Shown here: positions 36,280 through 47,612 of the stretch, piece by piece | Layout: each line of letters opens with the position of its first letter | How positions within the stretch are numbered: the first letter of the stretch is position 1 | Assembly: GCF_958979055.1 (NCBI RefSeq) | Contig: NC_084886.1 | Location: 16,658,654 to 16,722,653 of the forward strand | Source: Alnus glutinosa | Lineage: Eukaryota; Streptophyta; Magnoliopsida; Fagales; Betulaceae | Reading direction: 5' to 3' | DNA: 64,000 bases | The notes under the pieces: generated by a model | Told to the model about the DNA's origin: nothing | The model's input: only the letters and a program-made list of their open reading frames with translations | The model's database searches: none | Position numbers and translations under genes: made by a program

Positions 36280-37135
36280 GGCAGAAATTGTCACCTTCTC
36301 CGACCCCACCTTAACATGCACAATTTCATCAACCTTGGTCTTGCTGCCATTAAACTCCCTTCGGTTATCTTCTGGTGTATTTCCTGTGAAGTAGCAAACG
36401 CACCTAACCCATTGATGAGGTTAGCTTGTTGAGGTGAGCTTGGTAGATGTAATCATGTTTGTTGGTGTGTTTCGACTGAATGAGCTCATAATCTCGCCCC
36501 ATCTGCATTCGAGCATCAGCATCAACCATCTGCATGTGCTCCAGAAACCAAAAATGGATGACTGCAATTTACTTCTACATGGTCACTCTTCCCTATCATG
36601 CTGGATTTGTCCACTTGCAATGAGTGCCCGTCAAAGAATAGCCTGTCAGCTGGAACTTGATCTCCAATCTTTAAACAAATGACATCTCCAACCACAATTT
36701 CAAACACTGAAATATGTTGATGCAGCCAAGTTCTCGAATCAACTTGGATATTGTTGTTGGCTTTGGGCAACTTGTCAAATTGTGTGTTTTGCCTAAAATT
36801 AGTACGTTATGGCAGAAACAGCTAGCAATGACAAGAAATACGGCAACAAATATGCTTCTACCATCATACCATCCTTCTTTGATTACATGCTCGATCTTTA
36901 ATGCCAAGCACATCCCAAACTTGTCAAGTTGAGGAAGCTAGCTACAGTACTTGTTCGATGAATTTTTAATCTGTTGTCAGGTTTGAGATGAACAATGATG
37001 AAAGAAGGAAAGCGTACGTGTGAAACCTTAATTAGGCAGTTTTCTTCTCGAGAAGAGAGGAGCATTGAGAAAAGATAGTGGGGCTCAAGAACAATAGATG
37101 GTAACAAAAGGGCATGCATTGCCATCTCTGCGTGG
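36280..37135 (-). pseudogene. Decayed Ca2+-ATPase copy, minus strand
   Basis: Read from 37135 it begins in the N-terminal tail (near LLPSIVLEPHYLFSML, equivalent to VTIYCSKTLLSFF), passes HLKPDNRLKIHRTS, then after an internal deletion resumes at FGIKE and continues to the region after membrane span 3. It shares the derived sequence VDSRTWLHQHISVFEI, the IGKS change and the span-3 deletion with the plus-strand fragment at 34.3-35.3 kb. The two therefore come from one already broken copy. Many stops and frameshifts; not functional. Confidence 0.9.
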
Positions 37136-37815
37136 TTTGGCGGAGGGACTCAGTGCCCGGCCGGCCTCCAAGCTTTTGGAAAGCACAGGTGGGATTGTGG
37201 GAAGTAAAAGCTAGCAGCAGATCAGATATTGCATAAAGATGGTTTTTAGGAAAGAAAGGAATTGAGAGTATGGGGAATTGAAAGAAATGGGGAAGAAACG
37301 TACGGTTGATTAATTAAGACTATCTTCTTGCTTAATGCTTGGTGCTTAGAGTGGGATGCCTAAAGACTAAAGAGGGTCACGGCTTTACTCAACTCAGTCA
37401 ATCTTAGGCTGCTTGACGTCGTCGCTATTCGGTTGGCGTTTTTCAATCGTTGAATCACGCGCAAGTGGAATATTAAATAATTAAGTCGTGTACCAACTTT
37501 TAAGTAGTTGACAACGTTGAACGTAGCTCGGTCTTTGGCTTCACCCCGCGCGCACGTCCAACGCTTTATCATCAAAATATAAACTGCAAAAGTATATATT
37601 ACGTTGTCTAAACATGACATGAATATATATTTTTTAATTTTTTTTTTTAAAAAAAAGTTTAAAACTGTTGATGCAAATTTTTGTCCAGTGACGTGGCACC
37701 ATTAGAAACTTCCCTTCGTCCATGTCATGGCTTGCAAAACAGTAAAGACCCGCTGGAGAGGTGGCCAGCGAAACCTCCTCCGACGATCAAATCAGTTAAG
37801 TGTCTATATAGAAGA

Positions 37816-37854
<39 letters not shown>

Positions 37855-38390
37855 GATCATTCAATCTCCCGTCAAAAGTTTAGATACCACCTTTTTATAT
37901 TACATTCACGCGTATATCCCCTTTTTTCTCCCTTTTGTTTAGAGAAAACCTTGTCATGATAAATATCAAGTCACTTCCTCTGTCTCTCTGTCAGGCACGG
38001 TGTTCTAGGCGTACATTCAATACATATATATATCTGACTTGAATTAACTACGCCAATAAAGAAGACTCAGATGTCCGGCCAAAGCCCAAAGTCTAAGACC
38101 TAAAATACACCCCGGTGTCCAGGGATCAGCCCAAAGGAGTTGGTCTAACCCCACCAATCATAGGGGATAAATATTTCCCTAACATAAAAACGAATTCTTT
38201 ATTTATGGCATATTTATAATTTAAAGTAATTGTATTTACAATTGGTATGTGACGTGTCAAGCAAGAATGGAGCTAAAAAGTATATATATATTACGATTGA
38301 AGTTGAAATAAATATATAAAAATGAAATTAGTATCAATTCAGTTTTGACAAAATAAATAAACAAAAGAAAAACATCAAATTTAAGTCAAA
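37136..38390. other. Intergenic, with a (GA)n run
   Basis: A GA-rich tract lies at 37815-37853. Otherwise no supported gene; short open frames overlap on both strands. Confidence 0.45.
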
Positions 38391-38399
38391 ACACCTATC

Positions 38400-38933
38400 A
38401 AAATGGAACCTGTCGTTTTTTTGAATCCCAAAAATGATCTATGATTGAATCTATGTTAATTGTTGTATCAACTTCTCTTTCAATGTACATCATTAGAGAA
38501 TTCATCAAAAACTCATTTTCAATTTTGTTGTGAAGCCTAATTTTGACAAAATTCATAGTTGAAAATGCCCGTTCTGTAGTTACGGTAGAAACAAGAAGAG
38601 TAAGTACAAATACAATAACTCGAAAAACATGTTGGTAGATAATTTGATTTTCCTGTACTAACCAACCATTGGCACAATTCAGAAATATTTTACAATGCTT
38701 GGAAACTTGAATGTTGAACTACATACATTATGCTTATAATGGTTAAGTTTTATTTTCAACTGTTCCTTTTCAAAATCAGTAAAGTCTTGCAGATAAAACT
38801 TGTTCACCAACTCACAAATATCATCAATTCTAAAAGATTCACGTGCGACTCGAGGATCAAAAGTCGAACCTGAAATAAGCAACTCCACCGCATGCTCACT
38901 AAACCAGCGATTTAATTCTTGTAATTGAATCAC
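38400..38933 (-). mobile_element. hAT transposase C-terminal fragment
   Basis: The minus strand codes the C-terminal third of a plant hAT transposase of the TTF-zinc-finger type: LNRWFSEHAVELLISGSTFD, FRIDDICELVNKFYLQDFTD, then ISELCQWLV, and the dimerisation signature TTERAFSTMNFVKIRL with MMYIEREVD. Two frameshifts (near 38680 and 38655) separate these parts. No terminal inverted repeats or N-terminal domain were found, so it is an isolated fossil fragment. Confidence 0.85.
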
Positions 38934-40324
38934 CTAACTTTGTTTTGTTTCTACTGTAATGCACGCTATTGCATAAAACAGTCTAAGTTAATTATTTCTC
39001 AAATAAGGTGTCAAGATGTAACATCAACTAGTTCTCGCTGGCCTATAACTAGAAAATTAGGTACATACCTGATTTACTTGTAGGCTCCGACGGCACATGT
39101 TAACTCATTTGATTGATATGGCGGCCTAGACCTAGAAATTAAGGACTTTTTTTAGGTTTAATTGGGTAAGGTCAGACAGGAAAAAAAAAAAAAAAATAGT
39201 GAACAAGTCCAAAAAAAATTTTGGATAGGGCCAACATAATTTGTTGAGAAGAGGCCAATGGACTAAAAATATATTATTTTTTTTTAGATTTTTTTTTTTT
39301 ATTTCATCCTTATAAACAAAAATTTCCTAGGAATTGGGAGGAGGCCATGGCCCCTATGCCCCCCCTCCCTCCGTCACAAAAAGTGTCAAGTGAGTTATAT
39401 GACATTAATTGATTGGGACGTAACATATTTATTAACTAATTAAAAGGTAAGTGGACAGACGAACCTATTTAGAATTAGAGGAAAATTTAAATATTGTTGA
39501 AATTAAAAACTTAAAGACTAAATTAAAATTGTCTTAAAAACTATTAATTAAATTTGATTTTTCCCAAATTATAAACACAAACATTTGTCTAGCAATAATT
39601 GATCGAAGTTCCCTAAACTCCTGCAAATAGCAATTTTCGTCTTGGGGCCACAAATATGGGAGTCGTGGTAGATAGTAGATACTTTTGGCAGTGACGACGT
39701 CACAAATAAAAATAATAATGCAATATTTGTGGAAAGCGTGCATGTGTCATCTTAGATATTGTAAATAAAGTATAGACATTATAGACTTACGCTCTCTCTA
39801 TTGTTTTAGAGTAACAATGCATGAAAATGTGGTTGTGGTTAGTAATTATTGGTTAAAACTGCTAATTGCAATTGCTTAAGGCGGTTAAAAAAGATTGTAT
39901 AACCGTCTCCGCTAACCGCTTTTTAGAAGATTGAACTTTTTAAGCCTATTTTTTGGGCTCCCTTTAGACGTTTTTTTTCTCCCCTTTTTAAACTTTTTAG
40001 GGCTTTTTCTATCTTGATTGTGTCACTTTAGGCCCAATATGCTCATGCATTTATTATTATTATTATTTTTTTTTTTTTTTTTTTAACGTGAAAAGCTCAT
40101 GTTTAAAAAAGCTTGACAGAAACTCATGTTTCTTCATTTTCTTCGATTGAAAAACTCATTTTTATAGGCCCTAAAAGACATGAAAAACCTTTACGCTTTA
40201 TTGGTCAAGCTTGAAAAGATAATGTTTAAAAAGGCCCTAAAAATACCATACAAAACTGAATAATCTATCCAATACATTACACCGATCCAAATACCTTAAC
40301 TCAACTCAAAAAATCCACAATCAC
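38934..40324. other. Intergenic, no gene seen
   Basis: AT-rich, with T-runs at 39271-39300 and 40060-40085. The phrase GGCCATGGCCCCTATGCCCC (39345-39365) resembles one at 46640-46660 and may belong to a dispersed repeat. Confidence 0.4.
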
Positions 40325-40345
40325 AATAAATGATTCCCTTCAAAA

Positions 40346-42668
40346 CATTTTTTTTTTCAACAAAATTATAATCTTTATTGATAAAATCAATCAATCAATC
40401 AAGAGCCATTGCTCTTTGTTTACAATATCATATATACAATATGAAATGTCTTCAACTCAAACCCTATCTATGACATAAGAAAAAGCCTCTCGTACAAGAA
40501 TATGAGTTGTAGAATTTGCAACTCTCTTCACATGTTCAACCCTTCATGATCTTAACTTGCCCAAACCTTCTTTGATTCCATCTATAAGATGACCCATTTT
40601 GCTCCAATTGGAGCTTAATTTCCATATTAACCGCATTAACAACTTGCAAGGCATCTCCTTCTAAAATGATATTAAAAAAAAAAAAAAAAACACATCTCCT
40701 TGCATGGTTCAACATTATGGATTGCTGCCAACGCTTCGGCAACAACAGCCTCTGCAAATAAAGTTTTTTGAATGCTACAGGCAACCATAACTACTCTCCC
40801 ATGATCCTGTACAACAATGTCTATCCCAATGCATCCTTAGGTCTTATCAACAGTTGTATCCCAATTAACTTTAAACATATATGTGGGTGATTTTTTTCCA
40901 AATAATTAGAATGTCAGCCTGAGTTTACCCTTCTAAATTCATTGATAAAATTGCTAGCCTCGATGAGAAGTTGGTTAGGATGAAGGAAGTCTCCCCCATG
41001 CACTACCTCAATTTTGCGAAACCAAATTTTTCGAACCACCATCACCACCCACTCAATGTCTTCCACTTCCCAGGGCTCTATTAAAGTCTCAAAGGTTTGT
41101 AAGAAAGTAGACCCATGGCAGAGAACTTTTGTATTTGCTTGGGGCCATAGTTCTAAACATCTTGAGCAGCAGGACATACAGCTCCAAATAATGTGTTTCA
41201 CTGCCTCTACATCATTTTCGCATATGGGACATCGCGCTTCCTGAACTACTCGTCGACGAAGCAAGAGCGCGTTTGTTAGGAGAATATCATTGCATGCTCT
41301 CCCTAGGAACATTTTTGCCACATTTGGAATTTTCAGTCCAAATCGTCTTCCACACTTGATTCCCCGATTGTCCTTTGGACCCCTCCACAGCTTCTCATAG
41401 CCTGTATTTCTTTTTCCATATGATATGTACTCCTTACAGAGAATTCTCTGTGTGAAGTACTTCTCCATATGAGTTGGTCATTTGCTGGTACTGGACTTAG
41501 AGAAATTTTACATATGATATTTACCTCCTCTTCATTGAAAACTACATGGACTGGAGGCACATTCCACCACTTTGTGATTGGGTCAATAAGCTCCATTACC
41601 TAGCATCCTTCGTAAAGTATCGCTTTGGAGATTGAACTGAAAAGTAGATTGGCATTGGAAGCAATCTATCACCCCAAATTTTCACATCTCTACCATCCCT
41701 CACATGCCAAATCAATCCTTGCTTGAGTACATCACAAGCCGACATTGGACATCTCCAAGTAAAAGAAGGTCTCTCTCCCAGGGAGGCCGTCAGAATGGAG
41801 GAATGTGGATAGTATTTTGCTTGAATGATCTGAGCTGACAAGGAGGTGGGGTTTTGTAGTAAACACCAACATGTTTTGCCAGGAGGGCTTGATTGAAACA
41901 AACTAGGTCTCTAAAGCCCAATCCCCCTCCTGTGATTTTGAAACACTCATCATTTTCCAACTCATCCAATAAATTTTTGCATCATTCTCCTTAGCCCTTA
42001 CCAAAATTTTTAAATTAGCCCATTGATTTCTTTGCAAAGACCGATTGGAAGTTTGAAAATACTCACGTTGTACATTAGAATGTCTTGTATTACAGCTTTC
42101 AATAGGATCTCCTTCCCTGCTTGGGATAAAAAATTTACCTTCTAGTTATTTAGCCGATTCCACACCCTATCTTTGATGCATTTGAAAGCTGAGGATCGAG
42201 ACTTGCCCACTAGAGTTGGGTGGCCAAGATATTTTTCATATTTGTGTGCAGTTGGGAACCCCGAAAGTTGAGTGGTTTCCTGTCTCCGTGATGGGCTAGT
42301 ATTCTTGCTAAAGAAGATGGAAATCTTCTCCTTGTTGAGTCTCTGCCCTGATGCATTTTCATATTTTTCTAACAGCCGCATCAATCTGCGCCATTTCACT
42401 TGGTTTGCCTTACAAAATAAGAGACTGTCATCTGCAAAAAATAAATGCATGAGTCGAGGACCTTTTTTTAACGTTGAGACTCCTATGATACTGCCCACCC
42501 GCTCGGCATGATGAAGAAGAGAACATAAGGCCTCCGTGCACATGAGAAAGAGGTATGGAGACAAAGGGTTCCCTTGTCTAATATCCCGAGTAGGAACAAT
42601 TTTCTCCACTGGTTGTTCATTCACCACCACTGAGTAGGATACCGATCTGATACATATCTTCACAACTA
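40346..42668 (-). mobile_element. LINE (L1-type), 5'-truncated, with target duplications
   Basis: On the minus strand the order is reverse transcriptase C-terminal half (42660-42140: RQGNPLSPYLFLMC, LFFADDSLLFCKA), connection (about 41900-41600), zf-RVT zinc region (about 41350-41150: FLGRACNDILLTNALLLRRR, CPICENDVEAVKHIIWSC), RNase H (about 40800-40540) and a short A-tail at 40346-40357. A 21-bp target duplication with one mismatch (40325-40345 and 42669-42689, starting AATAAATGATTCC) fixes both ends. Several frameshifts and stops separate the domains. The endonuclease and first part of the reverse transcriptase were never inserted, the usual LINE truncation. Confidence 0.93.
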
Positions 42669-42723
42669 AATAAATGATTCCATTCAAAAATACATTTCAC
42701 CAAACGAAATAAAACTAATAAAT

Positions 42724-42845
42724 GATTCATAGTCCATAGTCAAGACAATCATATAAATGAAAAGTCATAACATCAAAAAATTCATAGTCCATGGTCAAGA
42801 CAATCATATAATCATATATATTCATAGTCCACACACCCACACTCA
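42724..42845. repeat. Short direct repeats next to the LINE
   Basis: TTCATAGTCCATAGTCAAGA occurs at about 42727 and again, with one change, at about 42780; a third partial copy (TTCATAGTCCACA) is at 42819. They form a loose minisatellite of about 40-55 bp spacing. Confidence 0.75.
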
Positions 42846-43265
42846 GCATATAAATGAAAATTCAAGCAATCAAACCCAACACAAACATAAACATATCAAC
42901 TTCTACTTTCACTTCCATTTCCACTCAAGTGGATTCAAAGTAAAAAAGTTTACTAGAAAAATTCAACCAAACACAATAAAAATTGTTCAAAAACATAAAA
43001 CATAACAAAAACAAAATGAAAATATGATAATCCAATGAGCTTTAGAAGAAATCCTACGCCAATCTTATTTGGTCTTCATGCAAAATCTATGGAGAAAACA
43101 ACAAGAAAGTTTATAAACTTAACATAATAATATCAAGGTACGAGCATGTACAAATTACAAATGTGCTTGATACAATTGTATTGTAATTAAAATATTATGA
43201 CAATTTAAAAAATGATAACCTTCTTCTAGGCAAAAGATGATTCAATCCATAAATTTGAAGGTTAA

Positions 43266-44015
43266 TAGGAGTGAAAATGCGGATGCCGATGCAATTATTA
43301 ACAATATTTGCATCCGTATCCACATAATGCAGTTATCACTTTTAGATATCCGCATTCGCGTGGTTATTAAGGTTGTTATCCGCTATCCGCATATGTGGTA
43401 ATGGTCATTTTGGATTACTATCCAAATCTATACGCAAGCTTAAATAAATTAATATTTCACTTGCTACACAATTCATGATCATCAGCCATATATGATCATT
43501 GTTTCATACAGTGATCGTGATTTGAATTTTGTCAAAGAAAAAAAAAATGTAGTTAGATATGACTTTGAGATGACAGTAAAAAAAAAAAACCAAACATAAC
43601 CTAAAAATCTTAAACTTACCGAATCCAAAACGATGTCGTTTTAGTGAATTTAATTAAATTTATATTATATATATGTAAGGGGAATGCAGATGCAGTAATT
43701 AACTGCATGTGCAAACCCTAAAACCATTTTTTCATCTGCATATGCGGATAGCGGTTAGGCGCGGACAGGGGCGGAGCCAGCCCCCCCAAGTTGGGGGGGC
43801 CAAATTGAAAAAAAAAAATTTGGGGGGCCAAAATTAGAAAAAAATAATAAATTTTGAGGTAAAATTTTAATTTTAATTTTTTTTTTAATTTTTTTTTTTT
43901 TTTTTGGGGGGAGAACCTTGGGGCTTGGGGGGGCCAGGCCCCCCCAAGCCTCAAGGTGGCTCCGCCCCTGGGCGCGGATACAAGTGATTATTATCCATCC
44001 GCATTTTCACCCCTA
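43266..44015. mobile_element. Outer inverted-repeat MITE
   Basis: It begins TAGGAGTGAAAATGCGGAT and ends ATCCGCATTTTCACCCCTA, inverted repeats typical of hAT-like MITEs that start TAGGGGTG. More of the arms pair through (T)ATCCGC motifs. Another element (43766-43970) is inserted in its right arm. No clear target duplication remains. Confidence 0.65.
43766..43970. mobile_element. hAT-type MITE nested in the previous element
   Basis: This 205-bp element starts CAGGGGCGGAGCCA and ends TGGCTCCGCCCCTG, a perfect 14-bp terminal inverted repeat. It is flanked by the 8-bp target duplication GGCGCGGA (43758-43765 and 43971-43978), which is the hAT hallmark. Non-coding. Confidence 0.95.
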
Positions 44016-44204
44016 CCCATCTAGAAGTTTGAGTTAAATAAATGAATAATGAAAATTAAATTTGATATATAAATAACTAATTGATAAAGAGCTACCAACC
44101 CAGCCAACCCTAGAGCCTTACAAAGGAGATAGATTGTGTCGGCAGTGCAACGATGGCGATGAGGACAGTGCAGCGACGCCTGTGAAAGGTGAGGGTACGT
44201 AAAA

Positions 44205-44289
44205 GCAATAATTTTTTTTTGTGGGTAAAATAAAAGGCAATAATTCTCATTTTTATGGGTAAAATAAAAGGAATAGTTCTTTTTTTTGT

Positions 44290-44321
<32 letters not shown>

Positions 44322-44480
44322 AAATAAAAGGCAATAATTCTCTTTTTATGGGTAAAATTAAAAAGCAATAATTCTCTTTTTTTATGGGTAAAAATATGAA
44401 GGATGCAAATGAGCAAAAATGCTTTTTATGAATAAATGGAGCAAAGTGAGGATAAATAGAGATATTATTCGTTCAGACAA

Positions 44481-44521
<41 letters not shown>
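44205..44521. repeat. Low-complexity block with poly(G) and poly(A)
   Basis: Imperfect units of about 30 bp around GGTAAAATAAAAGGCAATAATTCTC repeat four or five times. A run of 31 G lies at 44290-44320 and a run of about 40 A at 44481-44521. The poly(G) is a strong G-quadruplex candidate and a likely place for sequencing error. Confidence 0.85.
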
Positions 44522-44525
<4 letters not shown>

Positions 44526-45430
44526 TAGCAAGGCTGGAGAAAATAGTATGGATATAAAAGAATCCAAGCTTGCTCTGAAATCTGAATGCATTTGAGCTGT
44601 AGGAGAAGACCGAGTGGACCCAGTGGACGCGGAAAGTACTTGTCAACGACTAAAGCCTAAAGGGGAAGGTGAATTTCCTTCCATTTCCATGTGGGTACGC
44701 ATTTCCTTCGTGCTTAAGATGGAGATATATCCACGCAATTTCCTTTTACTTTTGCTCCATCTCTGTCATCGAGGAAGGAAGGAAGGAACAGATCGAATCT
44801 TCTTATCAATTTATTCATATATATATATAGTCATTCAATTTCCACTTTGATCTTTGACAACCGTCAACCTCAATATTGGGTAAGAAAGAATGATGTAATT
44901 GTATGCCCAAATGGAACAGGTTAATATTACTGTTTTAGGGTTTTTTATTTTTTTAATGGAATTTTAAGATGAAATTGAATGGAAATTACTAGGATAGATT
45001 GATAAATCTAAGAAACATAGATTAAGCTGCCAGCTTAATTGTGATCATACATAACTTTGAAATTGACACATATAGATGCTATAAGGAGATAAATATGAGA
45101 ATATTTTGAGTGAAACCTCAATATAATAATGTAACGCTCTCCATGTACGTTGTCACCTACTTGAAAACATCCTAAGGCGCTACTATTATGCGTTTTAACA
45201 TTAAATTCGTAGCCAAAAAATGCTATAATTTTTTTTTCTTTTTTTTTTAACATAACTCAATTATGAACTGTAAAGACAATACCAGAGTACTAAATGAAAA
45301 ATACTTAAGTGTCATCTCTTTTAGCTTCCTTTCATAAAAATGACACTAACATCTCAATTTGGCACCCCTTTAGTCAAGTGTCATAAAACTAGCGTCATTT
45401 TTATATAAATTACGCCAATTTATGTTGTCT
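44522..45430. other. Intergenic, no gene seen
   Basis: No supported gene. 45290-45420 contains paired phrases (GTGTCAT, AATGACAC) that suggest a small degenerate inverted repeat. Confidence 0.4.
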
Positions 45431-46385
45431 GTTTAAAAATGTCATAAAGTTTGGAAAAAAAAAAATTCTCAATTTAGTGTATCAAATTTTCAATTTTTTT
45501 TATAGGGTAAAATCAGGCGATCAAAGGGTAAAATAACCATTATACTCCTGTAAAATTTATAAAATTACAAAATTACCCTTAAATCATAATTAATTTTATA
45601 GGAAAAATATACCTACCCCCCTCAAACTACTACCCTATTATCAATTTCCTCCCTCCCAAACTACCAATTGTATCAATCTCCCCCTTAAACTACCAAAACA
45701 TTATTAATGTTTTACTAATGACAAAAATACATTCATAAAATAAAATAAAAAATCATAAAATTATAACAAAAAACTAAAAACTATTAAAAATCTAAAATAA
45801 TAAAAAAAATAAAAAATAAGAATTAATTTTTGTTTTTATTTTTATTTCCTTTTTTTATTTTTGTTTCCTAAAAACTGAAAAAAAAAAAATAACAAAAATA
45901 AAAACGAAAAATAATTGTAAAACCAAGGCGATCATTTTATTTTTATTTTTATTTTTTAAAAAAAAATTTTAAAACAATTAATTTTGTTTTTTGTTTTCAA
46001 TTTTTTTTTCGTTTTTCTCATCTTTTTTTTTTTTGAATTTATAAATATTTTTGTCATTTTGAAATTTTTTTAAGGTAATTTTAATTGTCTTTTGTTGTCT
46101 TTAAGGGGTGACATTGACATTGTTTTGGTAGTTTATGGGAAACATTAACACAATTGATAATTTGGGGAAATATTGACAATGAGATGGTAGTTTGAGGAAT
46201 GTCTATGTATTTTTTCCTAATTTTTTTTTTAAAAAAAAAAAATAATGGTATTTTGGGAATTTCTCACCCATATGTTAAGACTTAACGGAAAATCCTAACA
46301 GAGGGGTAAGGTTGCAAATTTTTTTGAAGTTCGACATACTAAATTGAGAGTTTTTTAACTTTTGGGGAGATTGCAGAAGTTTTTT
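45430..46385. mobile_element. Outer inverted-repeat element hosting another MITE
   Basis: The left arm near 45440-45490 (TCTCAATTTAGTGTATC) and right arm near 46330-46380 (ACATACTAAATTGAGAG) are inverted copies. The arms are separated by the inner MITE 45600-46217, so the outer element was there first. Confidence 0.55.
45600..46217. mobile_element. Inner MITE, Mutator-like by target duplication
   Basis: The ends GGAAAAATATACCTACC and (inverted) GGAAAAAATACATAGACATT pair, and internal arms pair through CTACCAAAACA and TGTTTTGGTAG. Flanking TAATTTTAT and TAATTTTTT look like a 9-bp target duplication, as in MULE-derived MITEs. A degenerate relative lies at 52205-52711. Confidence 0.6.
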
Positions 46386-46639
46386 TTTTTTTTTTTTATA
46401 AATAAATGTAAGTATTTACTTACAAAAATGTACTTTGGGAGAGATTGCAAAAGTGATTGAAGTTCAATAGGGTTTAAGTGAAATTTTCCCAAAAGTTTAC
46501 TATTTTAAAGTTTGAGCTGTGTTTTTTACCTCAATTTTAAAATTTTACTAAACATTTAATTGCATTTTTATTAACTGCACGCAATTTGGAATGGCTATTT
46601 TTTCATACTGCAAGCAAAGACGAAACTAAGGGGGTTGGT

Positions 46640-46684
46640 AGGGGCCATGCCCCCAACCCCCCCCCTCCCCCCCCCCCCCCCCCC
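46640..46684. repeat. C-rich run
   Basis: Up to about 20 uninterrupted C, next to CCCCAACCCC. It lies in sequence resembling a dispersed repeat (GGGGGTTGGTAGGGGCCATG). On the minus strand it is a G-quadruplex candidate. Confidence 0.85.
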
Positions 46685-47367
46685 ACCTCTCAATAAAAAA
46701 TAAAAATTAGCCTACTGGCCCCATCGACAAATTTTTTTGACCTCTTGCCCCTACTCATAAGAGCTTTTGCGTCCCTGCAAGAGTTTTGAAACCAGTAAAT
46801 CAGACAGACTAAACCAGAGTTTTGAAACCTCATTTGAATAGAAACTAAATCAGTGTTTTCTTTCCATATTGAATGATCCTGTTGGACTCTCCCTCAAAAT
46901 GTATCTAATGCTTGCAATTGTAATTGTTTCTCAATTGCATTTCTGTAAAGTAAAATGAAAGAACCTCGTTTCTCCCAGTTAAATACAATCCTTTTATATG
47001 CAGCTTTTACATAGATCAAAGGACCTAGAATTGTATAACAAGTAGGGCATTCAATTGATTATGTCGGAATAACGATTAAATTATGATAAATTTAAGTTAA
47101 AAAAGAAAAAGCATTTTGATTCGTCTATTAAAAAAAAAAAAAAAAAAAAAGACCTTTGTACTTAACGAATAACGTGTGCTTGCCCAGCTTCATATGTTCC
47201 TTTCTTAAAAATAACATTGGATGGACCGAGTGGATTCCGTTTGCGTCGTAAAATAAAAACTATTGTCGGCATCTCCATCTCCTAATTAAGCAAATTTGCA
47301 TTAAGAAAACCCAAACCGTAAGAACGCAGAAGCCAGAAGGAAAATCCGACGCACCACATTAACAGGC

Positions 47368-47374
47368 TATAAAA
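47368..47374 (+). promoter_or_regulatory. TATA box of ATPase gene 2
   Basis: TATAAAA preceded by GC, aligned with the TATA box of gene 1. Transcription should begin near 47400, so the in-frame ATG at 47397 is probably not in the mRNA, which supports the ATG at 47613. The W-box-type TTGACT is kept at 47412-47417. Confidence 0.7.
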
Positions 47375-47612
47375 TGTTAAGGATTCTCTCAAGTTCATGT
47401 ATCCAACGTCTTTGACTATTTTATCCATTTGCCTCCAAATAATATATCTCTCCACATATCCATCACTTTGCTCCAGCCTCTTTTTTCTTTTCTTTTTCAA
47501 TATCCTACATATATATCATCTTTACAGTGAAGGTTTTTTCTTTTCCCCTGAGCCATCTTTTACAGCGATCAGCTTCTTTTACTCCCCTTCCCCTCTTGTG
47601 CTTCCCAAAACA

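Noticed and set aside
47397-47612. N-terminal extension of ATPase gene 2
   Set aside because: The frame is open upstream, but the ATG at 47397 lies at or before the expected transcription start, the sequence is T-rich UTR-like, and gene 1 has no in-frame ATG to match.
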